This document shows, piece by piece, positions 18,868-26,284 of a stretch of 64,000 bases of DNA; the stretch's first letter is position 1, and each line of letters begins with the position of its first letter. Made by a program: the position numbers and the translations under genes. The notes under the pieces are model-generated. The model did no database searches. It was not told the origin of the DNA and worked only from the letters and a program-made list of their open reading frames with translations. The stretch spans positions 1 through 64,000 of the forward strand of contig CBDCFF010000026.1 of assembly GCA_965216225.1 (NCBI GenBank), read 5' to 3'. The stretch comes from 3107 sp965216225 (GTDB lineage: Bacteria > Pseudomonadota > Alphaproteobacteria > Rhodobacterales > Rhodobacteraceae).

Positions 18868-19609
18868 ACCAGGACAGATATCCTGAGCCCGTCCACCACG
18901 GCGATCGAGAGTGTCCTGGACACCTCGGTTCTTCAGCTCGTTCATCACCGACAACCAGAATTTGGCCCCCTCGTTATCAGCGATCCACAGGCCCAGGACC
19001 TCGCGCACGCCGTCCCGGCTGACCCCCAGGGCGATGTAGATGGCCTTGTTCTTCACCATGCGGCTGTCGGCGTCGCGGATCTTCACCCGCAGCGCGTCGA
19101 AGATCACGATCGGATACATCCGCTCCAGCGCCCGGCTTTGCCAGTCGCGCACCTCGTCGTGCACGGCGTCGGTGACGCGGCTGATCAAATCCGGCGAGAC
19201 CAGAAGACCGTAGATATCCTCAAGATGGGCGCGGATGTCGCGGACACTCTCGTCCGGCGGCATAGAGGCCGATGATCCTGTCATCCATCCCGTCGATCCG
19301 GGTCTGGCCCTTCTTCACCAGTTCCGGTTCAAAACTGCCATCCCGATCACGGGGCACGGAAATCGGCGCCTCGCCGATCTGGCCCTTCAGGCGCTTGCCG
19401 GCTGTGCCGTTGCGCCGATTGGACTGACCCGGAGGTGCATCCTTGCCTTCTTCATAGCCCGGATGCGCGGTCAGTTCGGCCCCAAGCATCCGCTCCATCA
19501 GTTTGATCTTGAGCTCTTTCAGCAGCCCGGTATCGCCAGGCAGGTCTTCAGGCCGCTCGCAGCCTTCCAGAAGTTCGGCCAGAAGTTCCCTGGATATCGT
19601 CATCGTCAT
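18868..19609 (-). pseudogene. IS256 family transposase B, N-terminal part, frameshifted
   Basis: Starts MTMTISRELLAELLEG and reads through TAHPGYEEG, GEAPISVPRDRDGSFEP and DRIIGLYAAG, then loses frame near 19245. It resumes one frame over with SVRDIRAHLEDIYG and the first catalytic D region (IVIFDALRVK). Frame is lost again near VQDTL before the gene is cut by IS110a. The same first frameshift is present in copy 2 at 60093. Confidence 0.85.
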
Positions 19610-19666
19610 GGCTCCTCTCTCAAAGCATGGTACAGATCACAGATACACAGAGGATCGGACACTCTC

Positions 19667-20547
19667 GACGGTCGAGGATCTGAAGACCGGACCGGGGGAG
19701 CCACATTCAACCGTCCTGATCGAGGCTGGGGAGGCCATGATCGTCGCATTTAGGCGCCACACACTGTTGCCGCTGGACGACTGCCTCCACGCCTTGCAGC
19801 CGACCATGCCTCACCTGACGCGGTCGGCGTTGCATCGCTGCCTTCAGCGGCACGGCATCTCGCGCCTGCCTGAGGTCGAGGGCGACAAACCGCAGCGCCG
19901 GCGGTTCAAACGTTACCCTGTCGGCCTCTTCCACATCGACATTGCCGAAGTTCAGACCACCGGGGGCAAGCTCTATCTCTTCGTCGGCATCGACCGCACC
20001 AGCAAGTTCGCCGTCGCCCAACTCGTGGACAAGGCCGACAGGCGCACCGCCCGGGAGTTCCTGCAGCACATGCTCGAAGCCGTGCCCTGCCAGGTCCACA
20101 CCATCACCAACTTTCGGGCATAGCTCCGCCGAGCGGCCCCGGAACCGCAACACGATCCATTCCCGGCCAATGCGCTTCGACGTGATTTGCGAGGCCAACG
20201 GGATCGGGCACCGCCTGACCAGGCCCAACCATCCATGGAGCCGCGAGGACAAGAAAACAGTCCGGGGGACTGTTTTCCCGAGTGGCGGGCAAGTGGAAAG
20301 GATGAATCGCACCATCAGGGACGCGACCGTCAAACGCTTCCATTATGACAACCATGATCAACTTCGAACGCATCCGGCTGACTTCATGAACGCCTATAAC
20401 TTCGCCCGAAGGCTCAAGACCCTCAGCGGCCTCACGCCCTGTGAATACATCTGCAAGGTCTGGACAACAGAGCCGGATCGTTTCATCCTGAACCCGATCC
20501 ACCAGATGCCGGGACTGAACACCTCATGTGTCTCGTCCCTGCTATAG
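19667..20547 (+). pseudogene. IS481 family transposase remnant carrying an IS256 A scar
   Basis: Begins in the middle of the gene (VEDLKTGPGEPHSTVL), because IS256 element B abuts its 5' side. It continues with the rve core (YPVGLFHIDIAEVQT, LYLFVGIDRTSKFAVA), breaks at 20106-20126 where 21 bases of the IS256 A end replace the expected TDNG-like catalytic segment, and resumes with GQVERMNRTIRDATVKR and the late region HQMPGLNT. The N-terminus and the second catalytic Asp region are missing, so it is dead. Confidence 0.85.
20097..20126 (+). repeat. 30-bp relic of the right end of IS256 element A
   Basis: Identical to the last 30 bases of IS256 A (compare 14726-14755 and 23593-23622), ending GGGCATAGCTC. 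Its first nine bases, CACACCATC, also fit the native IS481 reading. This suggests that a once complete IS256 A copy was deleted by pairing of that microhomology. Confidence 0.85.
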
Positions 20548-20550
20548 GTT

Positions 20551-20719
20551 CCCCGTCGCCGCTCCCGGCCGGGAGCGGTGACGGGGTGGGATACAGCGCT
20601 GAACACCTTGTGGCATGACCACGTTCACCAGCAGGCTGATCCTGCCTCTCTTCACCGTCTCGAACAGTTGACGGCGGCCCGTTTTGCGGGACCGCGAAGC
20701 ATAAGGAAGAGAGAGTGAC
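20551..20719 (+). ncRNA. Candidate IS110 bridge-RNA region
   Basis: The noncoding end upstream of an IS110-group transposase is where bridge RNAs are encoded. Here it holds a 36-bp near-perfect palindrome (20551-20586: CCCCGTC/GACGGGG outer stem, one G/T mismatch, CCGCTCCCGG/CCGGGAGCGG inner stem). Smaller hairpins follow (GCAGG-ctgat-CCTGC near 20633; CCCG-tttt-GCGGG near 20680). Length and position fit; guide loops were not identified. The palindrome could instead be a terminator of the IS481 remnant. Confidence 0.4.
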
Positions 20720-20777
20720 ATGATAGCCGGGATAACCATTCCCGGGATAGATGTATCGCGCGACTGGCCGGATGGGT

Positions 20778-20827
20778 GTAACCGGGACGACCGGCAGTAC
20801 GCCAAGGCTCCTTCACCGAACGGTCAC
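20778..20827 (-). repeat. 50-bp IS66 terminal unit in inverted orientation
   Basis: Exact reverse complement of 4828-4877. Here GTAACC faces the target duplication, whereas in copy A GTGACC does. Confidence 0.9.
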
Positions 20828-21148
20828 GTCATTGATAACAAAACGCTCGCTCAACATTTCATTCTCCCTTTTGGAAAGAATGAATCAGATGTCAGCGCAA
20901 ATGAAAACCCCGAATCTCAACAGGCCCTAATCGAGGTTATCGGTAAATGCCCGCCCGAAGACGTCGGGGGCTTCCTTGGCTACTACGGGTTCCTCGATGC
21001 CATGGCCGATCCAAAGCATCCAGAGCACGATCATCTCAAAGACTGGTATGGCGGCACCTTCGATCCCAATCAGCCCGAAACCGACAAACTCAAACTCGAA
21101 GTCCTCAGTCTCGCAAAACGCTGGAAGCCCGGAAAACCAAGGAAATAA
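20828..21148 (+). pseudogene. 3' fragment of a plasmid pRiA4b ORF-3-like passenger gene
   Basis: About 106 codons ending at 21148, containing KCPPEDVGGFLGYYGFLDAM and DWYGGTFDPNQPE, the C-terminal signature of the pRiA4b ORF-3 family, which often rides in IS66 elements. The N-terminal half is missing. By chance it is fused in frame to the first 19 codons of the IS110 b transposase and the 50-bp IS66 end, so a chimeric reading frame runs from 20720. Function of the family is unknown. Confidence 0.75.
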
Positions 21149-21170
21149 GGCTGTCAGACCGGACGCTTAC
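21149..21170 (-). repeat. Internal IS66-type terminal repeat
   Basis: Read inward from 21168 it is GTAAGCGTCCGGTCTGACAG, close to the right end of copy B (GTAAGCGTCCGGTGTG). It abuts the 3' end of the passenger fragment and marks the former end of a separate IS66 element, so copy B is a mosaic. The following 115 bp to tnpB show no gene. Confidence 0.75.
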
Positions 21171-21285
21171 GTTCAACGGGGTCTTCTGGCAGGTTATCAA
21201 GGGCGTTCAACATGGCTATTCCATACAGAATTGCGCCCTGAATGTGAATCCATAAACGCCTATACTACTTGATATTTACGCCTGA

Positions 21286-21633
21286 TTACCCTGCTTTCAA
21301 AGGCCGCCATGTCCGCTGTGGAATGCGCCAGTCAATGCCCTCCAGCAGCATCGCCAGTTGCGCCGACGTCAGGCAGACCTTGCCGTCTTTAGCAGCAGGC
21401 CAAACAAACCGGCCCCGTTCAAGACGCTTGGAAAACAGGCAGGCTCCCTGGCTGTCCCACCAGATAATTTTGAGCAAATCACCACGCCGCCCCCGAAACA
21501 CAAATAGATGGCCGGAAAACGGATCCTCTGCCAAAACCTGCTCGGCCTGTGCCGCCAGAGTATTGAAACCCCGCCGCATGTCTGTCACGCCCGCCGCCAG
21601 CCAGACCCGTGTGTTGCTTGGCACGGGGATCAC
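21286..21633 (-). CDS. tnpB: IS66 family accessory protein TnpB (copy B)
   Basis: 115 aa, intact, with VWLAAGVTDMRRGFNTLA, LFVFRGRRGDLLKIIWWDSQG and KGRFVWP-type motifs (RGRFVWP). Similar to copy A TnpB throughout, ending RTWRPLKAG like copy C. It has no tnpC partner in this element. Confidence 0.93.
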   Translation of the reverse strand: MIPVPSNTRVWLAAGVTDMRRGFNTLAAQAEQVLAEDPFSGHLFVFRGRRGDLLKIIWWDSQGACLFSKRLERGRFVWPAAKDGKVCLTSAQLAMLLEGIDWRIPQRTWRPLKAG

Positions 21634-21992
21634 GAAGAAAGCCCTTTCAACAAACGTGCCAACATATCCGCATCAAAACCACCCTCGGCTATAATCCGGT
21701 GACCGTTGGATAGCTCGATCTCAATTCGGCCTGACAGAGTGCTGGTCACGGCTGGATCAACGCTGGCTGACGCTTCAATCTCGACTGGCAAAAATACAGG
21801 GCCGTCAGCTTTCCGCACAACATCCACGGCGGGAGCATACCGATCATCCTTCAGCCATTTGAATATCAGATTGGCATTCATCGCATACCGACGTGCAACC
21901 TGCGCAACCAAAACACCAGCCGCCGTCGTCTGAAAACAGATTGAACGCTTCTCATCATCCGGCCAACGCCGCTTCTTCTGCTTCACAGCCAT
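21630..21992 (-). CDS. tnpA: IS66 family helix-turn-helix protein TnpA (copy B)
   Basis: 120 aa with helix-turn-helix VLVAQVARRYAMNANLIFKW. Overlaps tnpB by 4 nt. The basic N-terminus MAVKQKKRRW follows a start preceded by the conserved leader ATAGAGTGCC (complement). Confidence 0.92.
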   Translation of the reverse strand: MAVKQKKRRWPDDEKRSICFQTTAAGVLVAQVARRYAMNANLIFKWLKDDRYAPAVDVVRKADGPVFLPVEIEASASVDPAVTSTLSGRIEIELSNGHRIIAEGGFDADMLARLLKGLSS

Positions 21993-22005
21993 AGAGTGCC
22001 CCTAA

Positions 22006-22029
22006 GTGTCCACTATCAATGGTGGACAC
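22006..22029 (-). promoter_or_regulatory. Inverted repeat upstream of IS66 copy B tnpA
   Basis: GTGTCCAC-N8-GTGGACAC, the same dyad as at 7188-7211 with one loop change. Conservation between diverged copies supports a role in tnpA expression. Confidence 0.5.
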
Positions 22030-22245
22030 TAACCCATCAAAATCTGCGCCGTTAGGCGGGGCACACCGGACGCTTACGGATGGGTTCTGCCTTCCTGGCG
22101 AGAAGCGGTTCCGGCATCCGGACACGGCGGACGGCGATATTGCGCTGATCGCGATGATCCGGCGGTTCTCCGGTTCGCTCAAAGTCGGATTTGAGGCCAC
22201 GGGTGGTCAGGAATGGAGGCTCTGGACAGAACTTGTCGGCGCAGG

Positions 22246-23622
22246 GAGTTATAGCCGAAAGTTGGTGATGGCGCTGATTGGCGGCATATCATGGCGTTGT
22301 TCACGCGCCGCAATTCTCAGCAGAGAAAAGGATATGCCACATGACGAAGTCTACCATCACGCCGTTGCCCGATCCATCGGGATTTTCGTCTGACCCGCTG
22401 ACCGACATCCTGCAAACCGGCGCGCGCCAACTGCTCAAACAGGCGGTGGAAGCGGAATTGGCCACGCTCCTCGCCGCCCATGCCCGCGAGGTGACGGACG
22501 ACGGCCGTGCGCGGCTGGTGCGCCATGGTCATCTGCCCGAGCGCGAGGTCATGACCGGCATCGGCCCGGTACCAGTGAAGGTGCCGCGGATGCGGGACCG
22601 GGGCAATGTGGACGAAAAGATCCGTTTCGCCTCGTCGATCTTGCCGCCCTGGCTGCGCAAGACCAGATCGATTGAGGAACTGCTGCCGTGGCTCTACCTC
22701 AAGGGCATTTCCACGGGCGACTTCCAGGAGGCTCTTGGGGCGCTGTTGGGGCCGAACGCGGCAGGGCTTTCATCGAGCACCATCTCGCGATTGAAAGCGG
22801 ACTGGGGGGCGGAGTATGAACGCTGGCAGCGCCGCGATCTCAGCGCCCGGCGTTTCGTCTATGTCTGGGCCGATGGTGTCTATTTCCAACCGCGTATGGA
22901 AGAGCAGAAACAATGCGTTCTGGTGCTGATCGGCGCGGATGAGTGGGGCCGCAAGGAGGTTCTGGGGCTCACCGACGGCTACCGTGAAAGCACGCAGAGT
23001 TGGCGCGAGTTGCTGCTCGATCTCAAGCGTCGCGGGCTGTCCCACGCCCCCGATCTGGCCATTGGCGACGGCGCCTTGGGGTTCTGGGCGGCGCTGCGCG
23101 AAGTCTTCGGCAGCACCCGGGAACAACGGTGCTGGGTTCACAAGACCGGAAACGTTCTCAATGCCATGCCCAAATCGGTGCAGGCCAAAGCCAAGGGCCA
23201 CCTGCATGATATCTGGCAGGCGGAAACGAAGACCGAAGCCGGGGCCGCCTTCGATTTCTTCGTGGAAACCTACGGCGCGAAATATGACAAGGCGGTTGGG
23301 AAACTGACCAAAGACCGGGCTGTGCTGCTCTCCTTCTACGGCTTCCCTGCTGAGCACTGGAAGCACATCCGAACCACGAACCCGATCGAGAGCACCTTCG
23401 CCACCGTCCGCCACCGCACCGGCAAAACCAAAGGCTGCCTGAGCCGCAGGACCGGGTTGGCCATGGCATTCAAGCTGATGATGTCAGCGCAAGGAAAATG
23501 GCGAAAGCTCGACGGCGCCAACCGCATGCCAGAGATCATTGAAGGGGTTGAGTTCAGAGACGGGATCAAGCAAATTCAAAACGCCGCCTGATCACACCAT
23601 CACCAACTTTCGGGCATAGCTC
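22246..23622 (+). mobile_element. IS256-family element A, copy 3, complete
   Basis: 1377 bp with the standard ends. Only a 6-bp direct repeat CGCAGG abuts both ends (22240-22245 and 23623-23628), against 9 bp for copies 1 and 2. It interrupts the IS110 b transposase. Confidence 0.95.
22341..23591 (+). CDS. IS256 family transposase (element A, copy 3)
   Basis: 416 aa, intact, with the same catalytic regions as copies 1 and 2. Start ATG with AAGGA upstream. The only clear coding differences from copy 2 are R for K in LSRRTG and R for T in EFRDG. Confidence 0.96.
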   Translation: MTKSTITPLPDPSGFSSDPLTDILQTGARQLLKQAVEAELATLLAAHAREVTDDGRARLVRHGHLPEREVMTGIGPVPVKVPRMRDRGNVDEKIRFASSILPPWLRKTRSIEELLPWLYLKGISTGDFQEALGALLGPNAAGLSSSTISRLKADWGAEYERWQRRDLSARRFVYVWADGVYFQPRMEEQKQCVLVLIGADEWGRKEVLGLTDGYRESTQSWRELLLDLKRRGLSHAPDLAIGDGALGFWAALREVFGSTREQRCWVHKTGNVLNAMPKSVQAKAKGHLHDIWQAETKTEAGAAFDFFVETYGAKYDKAVGKLTKDRAVLLSFYGFPAEHWKHIRTTNPIESTFATVRHRTGKTKGCLSRRTGLAMAFKLMMSAQGKWRKLDGANRMPEIIEGVEFRDGIKQIQNAA

Positions 23623-24384
23623 CGCAGGCATCGTGGCCGTGCAATTGCTGCCAGCACAGATCAGGGCCACAGATCAGGGCCTTTGCGCTTTGCCGGGGCA
23701 CGCGCGCGAAGACTGATCGGATAGATGCGGAACTCATCGCCCGGTTCATGGCATTCCGACCGCAAGCCGGGCGAGAACTGCCAGGCGAAAATCTGCGTAT
23801 TCCCGGAACCTTGACGACCCGGAGAGGTCAACTCGTCGATATGCGCAAGCGGCTCAAGGCTCAGATCGGAGCTCGAAGGAAGCAGGGCATTCCTGCCGGT
23901 GTCGAGACCATGGATGACGACCTGAAAGACCTGCTCGACACCCGGGTCGATGACATCGAACGGCGGATCGAAAACGTTATCGCGCGAGTGAAACCTCTTG
24001 CCCTGAGGGCGGGGCTTTTACGATCAATCCCGGGGATTGGCCCAGTCTGTGCGGCAATGTTGATCGCCGAATTGCCGGAACTCGGTCGGATGACATCAGG
24101 CGAAGCCGCTGCCATGACCTGCCTGGCTCTGACACCACATGACAGCGGGGCGATGCGAGGCAGGAGAGCTGTCGCCGGCGGAAGGCGGTCTCTACGCCAT
24201 GTGCTGTTCCAGGCTGCCCTGTCACAATCCGGTTCTCAAGCCTGTCGCAAAACGTCTCAAAGAGCGAGGGAAGCCGCACAAACCCGTCATAATCGCAATC
24301 GCACGCAGGCTGGTCACAATCGCAAACGCAATCATCAAAACCGGCATCCCCTGGCGCCAGCAGATCGCAGAATAAACACAGTTG

Positions 24385-25542
24385 CTAAAGCGACACCACC
24401 CTGATCTGACTGCCCCTGGCAGAGAGCGCGATCTCGCCGTTGCACAGGCGCAGCGCGTCATCCCCGAAAACCGTCTTTCGCCAACCCTTCAGCGCCGGAA
24501 CATCGCGTTCCCCCGATGCAATCGCATCCAGATCGGCGGCAGGCGCGACAAGTTTCTGCGCCACCCCGGCGCCATCCGCCTTTGCCTTCAGCAAAACGCG
24601 AAGAAGATCGGCAAGGGCCGGGTTCACCGCGCCCCGGTCCGGGCCGTTGCCATTGGCCGGGGGCCTGACCGGGTCCGCGGCAAGCCCGTCTGCAACGGCC
24701 GCCAGGATGCCTTCCGCCACCTCGCCCCGGCGCGCCTCGCGCAGCAGCATACGGGACTTTCCCAGTTCCCGGAGCGTTCCCGGCCTGGTCGAGGCGAGTT
24801 CGAGAATCACGTCATCTTTCATGACCCGATTGCGCGGGATATTGCGCGATTGCGCATGGTTTTCGCGAAAGCGCGCCAGTTCCCTGACGATGGCCAGAAA
24901 TTTCCCCGAACCCGCCCTGGTCCTGATCCGCAGCCATGCGTCCTCTGGCCGGGTAACGTAGATGTCCGGCGTTGTCAGAAGCGCGATTTCCTCTTCCACC
25001 CAGGCGCTGCGGCCCGACTTTTCCAGTTCCGCCGCAAGCTGTTCATATATCACCCGCAGATGCGTGACATCCGCCAGGGCGTACCTTTTCTGCGCCTCTG
25101 TCAGCGGGCGCTGCGACCAGTCGGTAAAGCGCGATGTCTTGTCCAGGGACTGTCCGGCGATCCTGCGCACCAGGGTTTCATAGCCTACCTGCTCTCCGAA
25201 CCCGCAGACCATGGCCGCGACCTGCGTGTCAAAAAGCGGCGTCGGGAACACATTTCCCTCGATAAAAAAGATTTCCAGATCCTGCCGCGCCGCATGAAAC
25301 ACCTTGACCACGCTTCGGTCGCGAAAAAGCTCATGAAGCGGCGCCAGCGACATGCCATCGACCAGCGGGTCCACCAGAACCGCACTGTCGTCATCGTCGC
25401 CCGGAACCGCCAGTTGCAGGAGGCACAGCCTGGGATAATAGGTTCTTTCGCGCAGAAACTCCGTATCCATGGCAACATATGGATGCGCCCTTGCAGCGGC
25501 GCAGAACGCCGCCAGTTCCTCGGTCGTGGTCAGGGTTTTCAT
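24385..25542 (-). CDS. rnd: Ribonuclease D
   Basis: 385 aa 3'-5' exoribonuclease acting on tRNA and other structured RNA 3' ends. The DEDD exonuclease domain shows YVAMDTEFLRE (first D and E) near residue 22, an FHAARQDLE-type motif with the next D, and YALADVTHLR with Y and D. An HRDC region follows. Size matches the family (E. coli 375 aa). The stop lies 10 bp from the end of IS110 b, so the gene just escaped damage. Confidence 0.94.
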   Translation of the reverse strand: MKTLTTTEELAAFCAAARAHPYVAMDTEFLRERTYYPRLCLLQLAVPGDDDDSAVLVDPLVDGMSLAPLHELFRDRSVVKVFHAARQDLEIFFIEGNVFPTPLFDTQVAAMVCGFGEQVGYETLVRRIAGQSLDKTSRFTDWSQRPLTEAQKRYALADVTHLRVIYEQLAAELEKSGRSAWVEEEIALLTTPDIYVTRPEDAWLRIRTRAGSGKFLAIVRELARFRENHAQSRNIPRNRVMKDDVILELASTRPGTLRELGKSRMLLREARRGEVAEGILAAVADGLAADPVRPPANGNGPDRGAVNPALADLLRVLLKAKADGAGVAQKLVAPAADLDAIASGERDVPALKGWRKTVFGDDALRLCNGEIALSARGSQIRVVSL

Positions 25543-25672
25543 TCAGGCCCGTATCGTGCGTTCTTGTTGTCGTCCGGTGGTTCTACGGGAAACGCCGCAC
25601 GAAGGAAAGGGGATGATCCCCGCTCCTGCCGGCGGGAAAAAATGCTTCACACCCCTCGCGCCCCTCGGAATA

Positions 25673-26284
25673 TCATGATCCGGAAGGCGGCCGGCAAAGA
25701 TGGACGCATCTTCGATCACCATCTGCAAACCGCCGCAAGACTGCGGGATAGAGTTCGTGTTCCATCTTCAGTATCCTGGCGGCCAGGGTCTGCGGCGTTT
25801 CCCCCGGTTCCATCGGCACCCGCGCCCGGCCCAGAACCGGCCCGCCATCCAGTTCCGCCGTCACCTCATGGACGCTGCAACCGGCCTCTGCCTCTGCCGC
25901 CGCGATTGCCCGGGCATGGGTGTTCAATCCCCGGTATTTCGGCAGCAGGGACGGATGGATATTCAGCATCCTGCCCCGCCAGCCGTCGATGAAACCGGGG
26001 CCGAGAATCCGCATGAAGCCCGCAAGGCACAGTATATCCGGGCGGGCTGCGGCCAGTCTTTCATTCAGCGCCGCTTCAAAAGCCGTCCGATCCCCCCGGA
26101 ACCGCCGGTAATCCACTGCCGCCGCCGGGACACCCATCGAGGCGGCCCTGACCAGACCGCGCGCGCCCGGATCGCTTGACAGAACCAGTACCGGGCGCGC
26201 CGGATGATCGCCGCGCATGTCGCGCAGCAGCGCCGCCATGTTGGACCCGCCCCCGGAAATCAGGATCGCGACGCGCTTCGTCAC
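25673..26284 (-). CDS. purN: Phosphoribosylglycinamide formyltransferase PurN
   Basis: 203-aa GAR transformylase, step 3 of purine synthesis. N-terminal VAILISGGGSNM, catalytic N-H-D set in HPSLLPKYRGLNTH and ELDGGPVLGR. The start is GTG at 26284, overlapping the purM stop as GTGA; the longer in-frame ORF upstream is only the other frame of purM. The purM-purN order is the usual one. Confidence 0.94.
   Translation of the reverse strand: MTKRVAILISGGGSNMAALLRDMRGDHPARPVLVLSSDPGARGLVRAASMGVPAAAVDYRRFRGDRTAFEAALNERLAAARPDILCLAGFMRILGPGFIDGWRGRMLNIHPSLLPKYRGLNTHARAIAAAEAEAGCSVHEVTAELDGGPVLGRARVPMEPGETPQTLAARILKMEHELYPAVLRRFADGDRRCVHLCRPPSGS

Larger units (their letters stand above)
13266..19666 (-). 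mobile_element. IS256-family element B, copy 1, split by two later insertions
   Basis: The ends carry inverted repeats around GAGTGTCC...TCTGTGTATCTG (GGGAGTGTCCTGAATTCTG at 13266; GAGAGTGTCCGATCCTCTG read inward from 19666). Its transposase runs on the minus strand but is broken into an N-terminal part (18868-19609) and a C-terminal part (13321-15214). These are separated by an IS110 element, and the C-terminal part is split again by IS256 A copy 2. The outer flanks do not match as a target duplication (host DNA on the left, IS481 on the right), so the block has been rearranged since insertion. Confidence 0.8.
20778..22077 (-). mobile_element. IS66-family derivative, copy B, lacking tnpC
   Basis: 1300 bp between perfect 8-bp duplications GGATGGGT (20770-20777 and 22078-22085). 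Removing it restores the IS110 b frame. The right end reads GTAAGCGTCCGGTG inward. The left end is the 50-bp terminal unit of copy A in reverse orientation (GTAACCGGGACG outward). Inside are the 3' part of a pRiA4b-ORF3-like passenger gene, an extra internal IS66-type end at 21149-21170, and tnpB and tnpA, but no tnpC. It must have moved using TnpC from another copy, or lost tnpC after insertion. Confidence 0.88.
20720..24375 (+). pseudogene. IS110 family transposase b, interrupted twice and frameshifted
   Basis: Starts MIAGITIPGIDVSRDWPDG at 20720. After IS66 copy B it continues in frame with FCLPGEKRFRHPDTADG, IALIAMIRRF and VGFEATGGQEWRLW, and is then cut at 22245 by IS256 A copy 3. It resumes with IVAVQL, a small duplication near 23660, ARKTDRIDAELIARF, the central helical region, LRSIPGIGPVCAAML, and TPHDSG with the candidate catalytic Ser. 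A frameshift near 24215 shifts the end to PVIIAIARRLVTIANAI. Not functional. Confidence 0.85.
20548..24376 (+). mobile_element. IS110-family element b, split by IS66 copy B and IS256 A copy 3
   Basis: Lies between the IS481 remnant and rnd. It has about 170 bp of 5' noncoding DNA with strong hairpins, then a transposase gene interrupted twice, ending with a stop at 24373-24375, ten bases before the rnd stop. IS110 elements leave no duplication, so the outer ends are approximate. Confidence 0.75.

Noticed and set aside
20720..21148. 142-codon chimeric frame (IS110 N-terminus, IS66 end, pRiA4b fragment)
   Set aside because: In-frame by chance across two insertion junctions; kept only as fragments.
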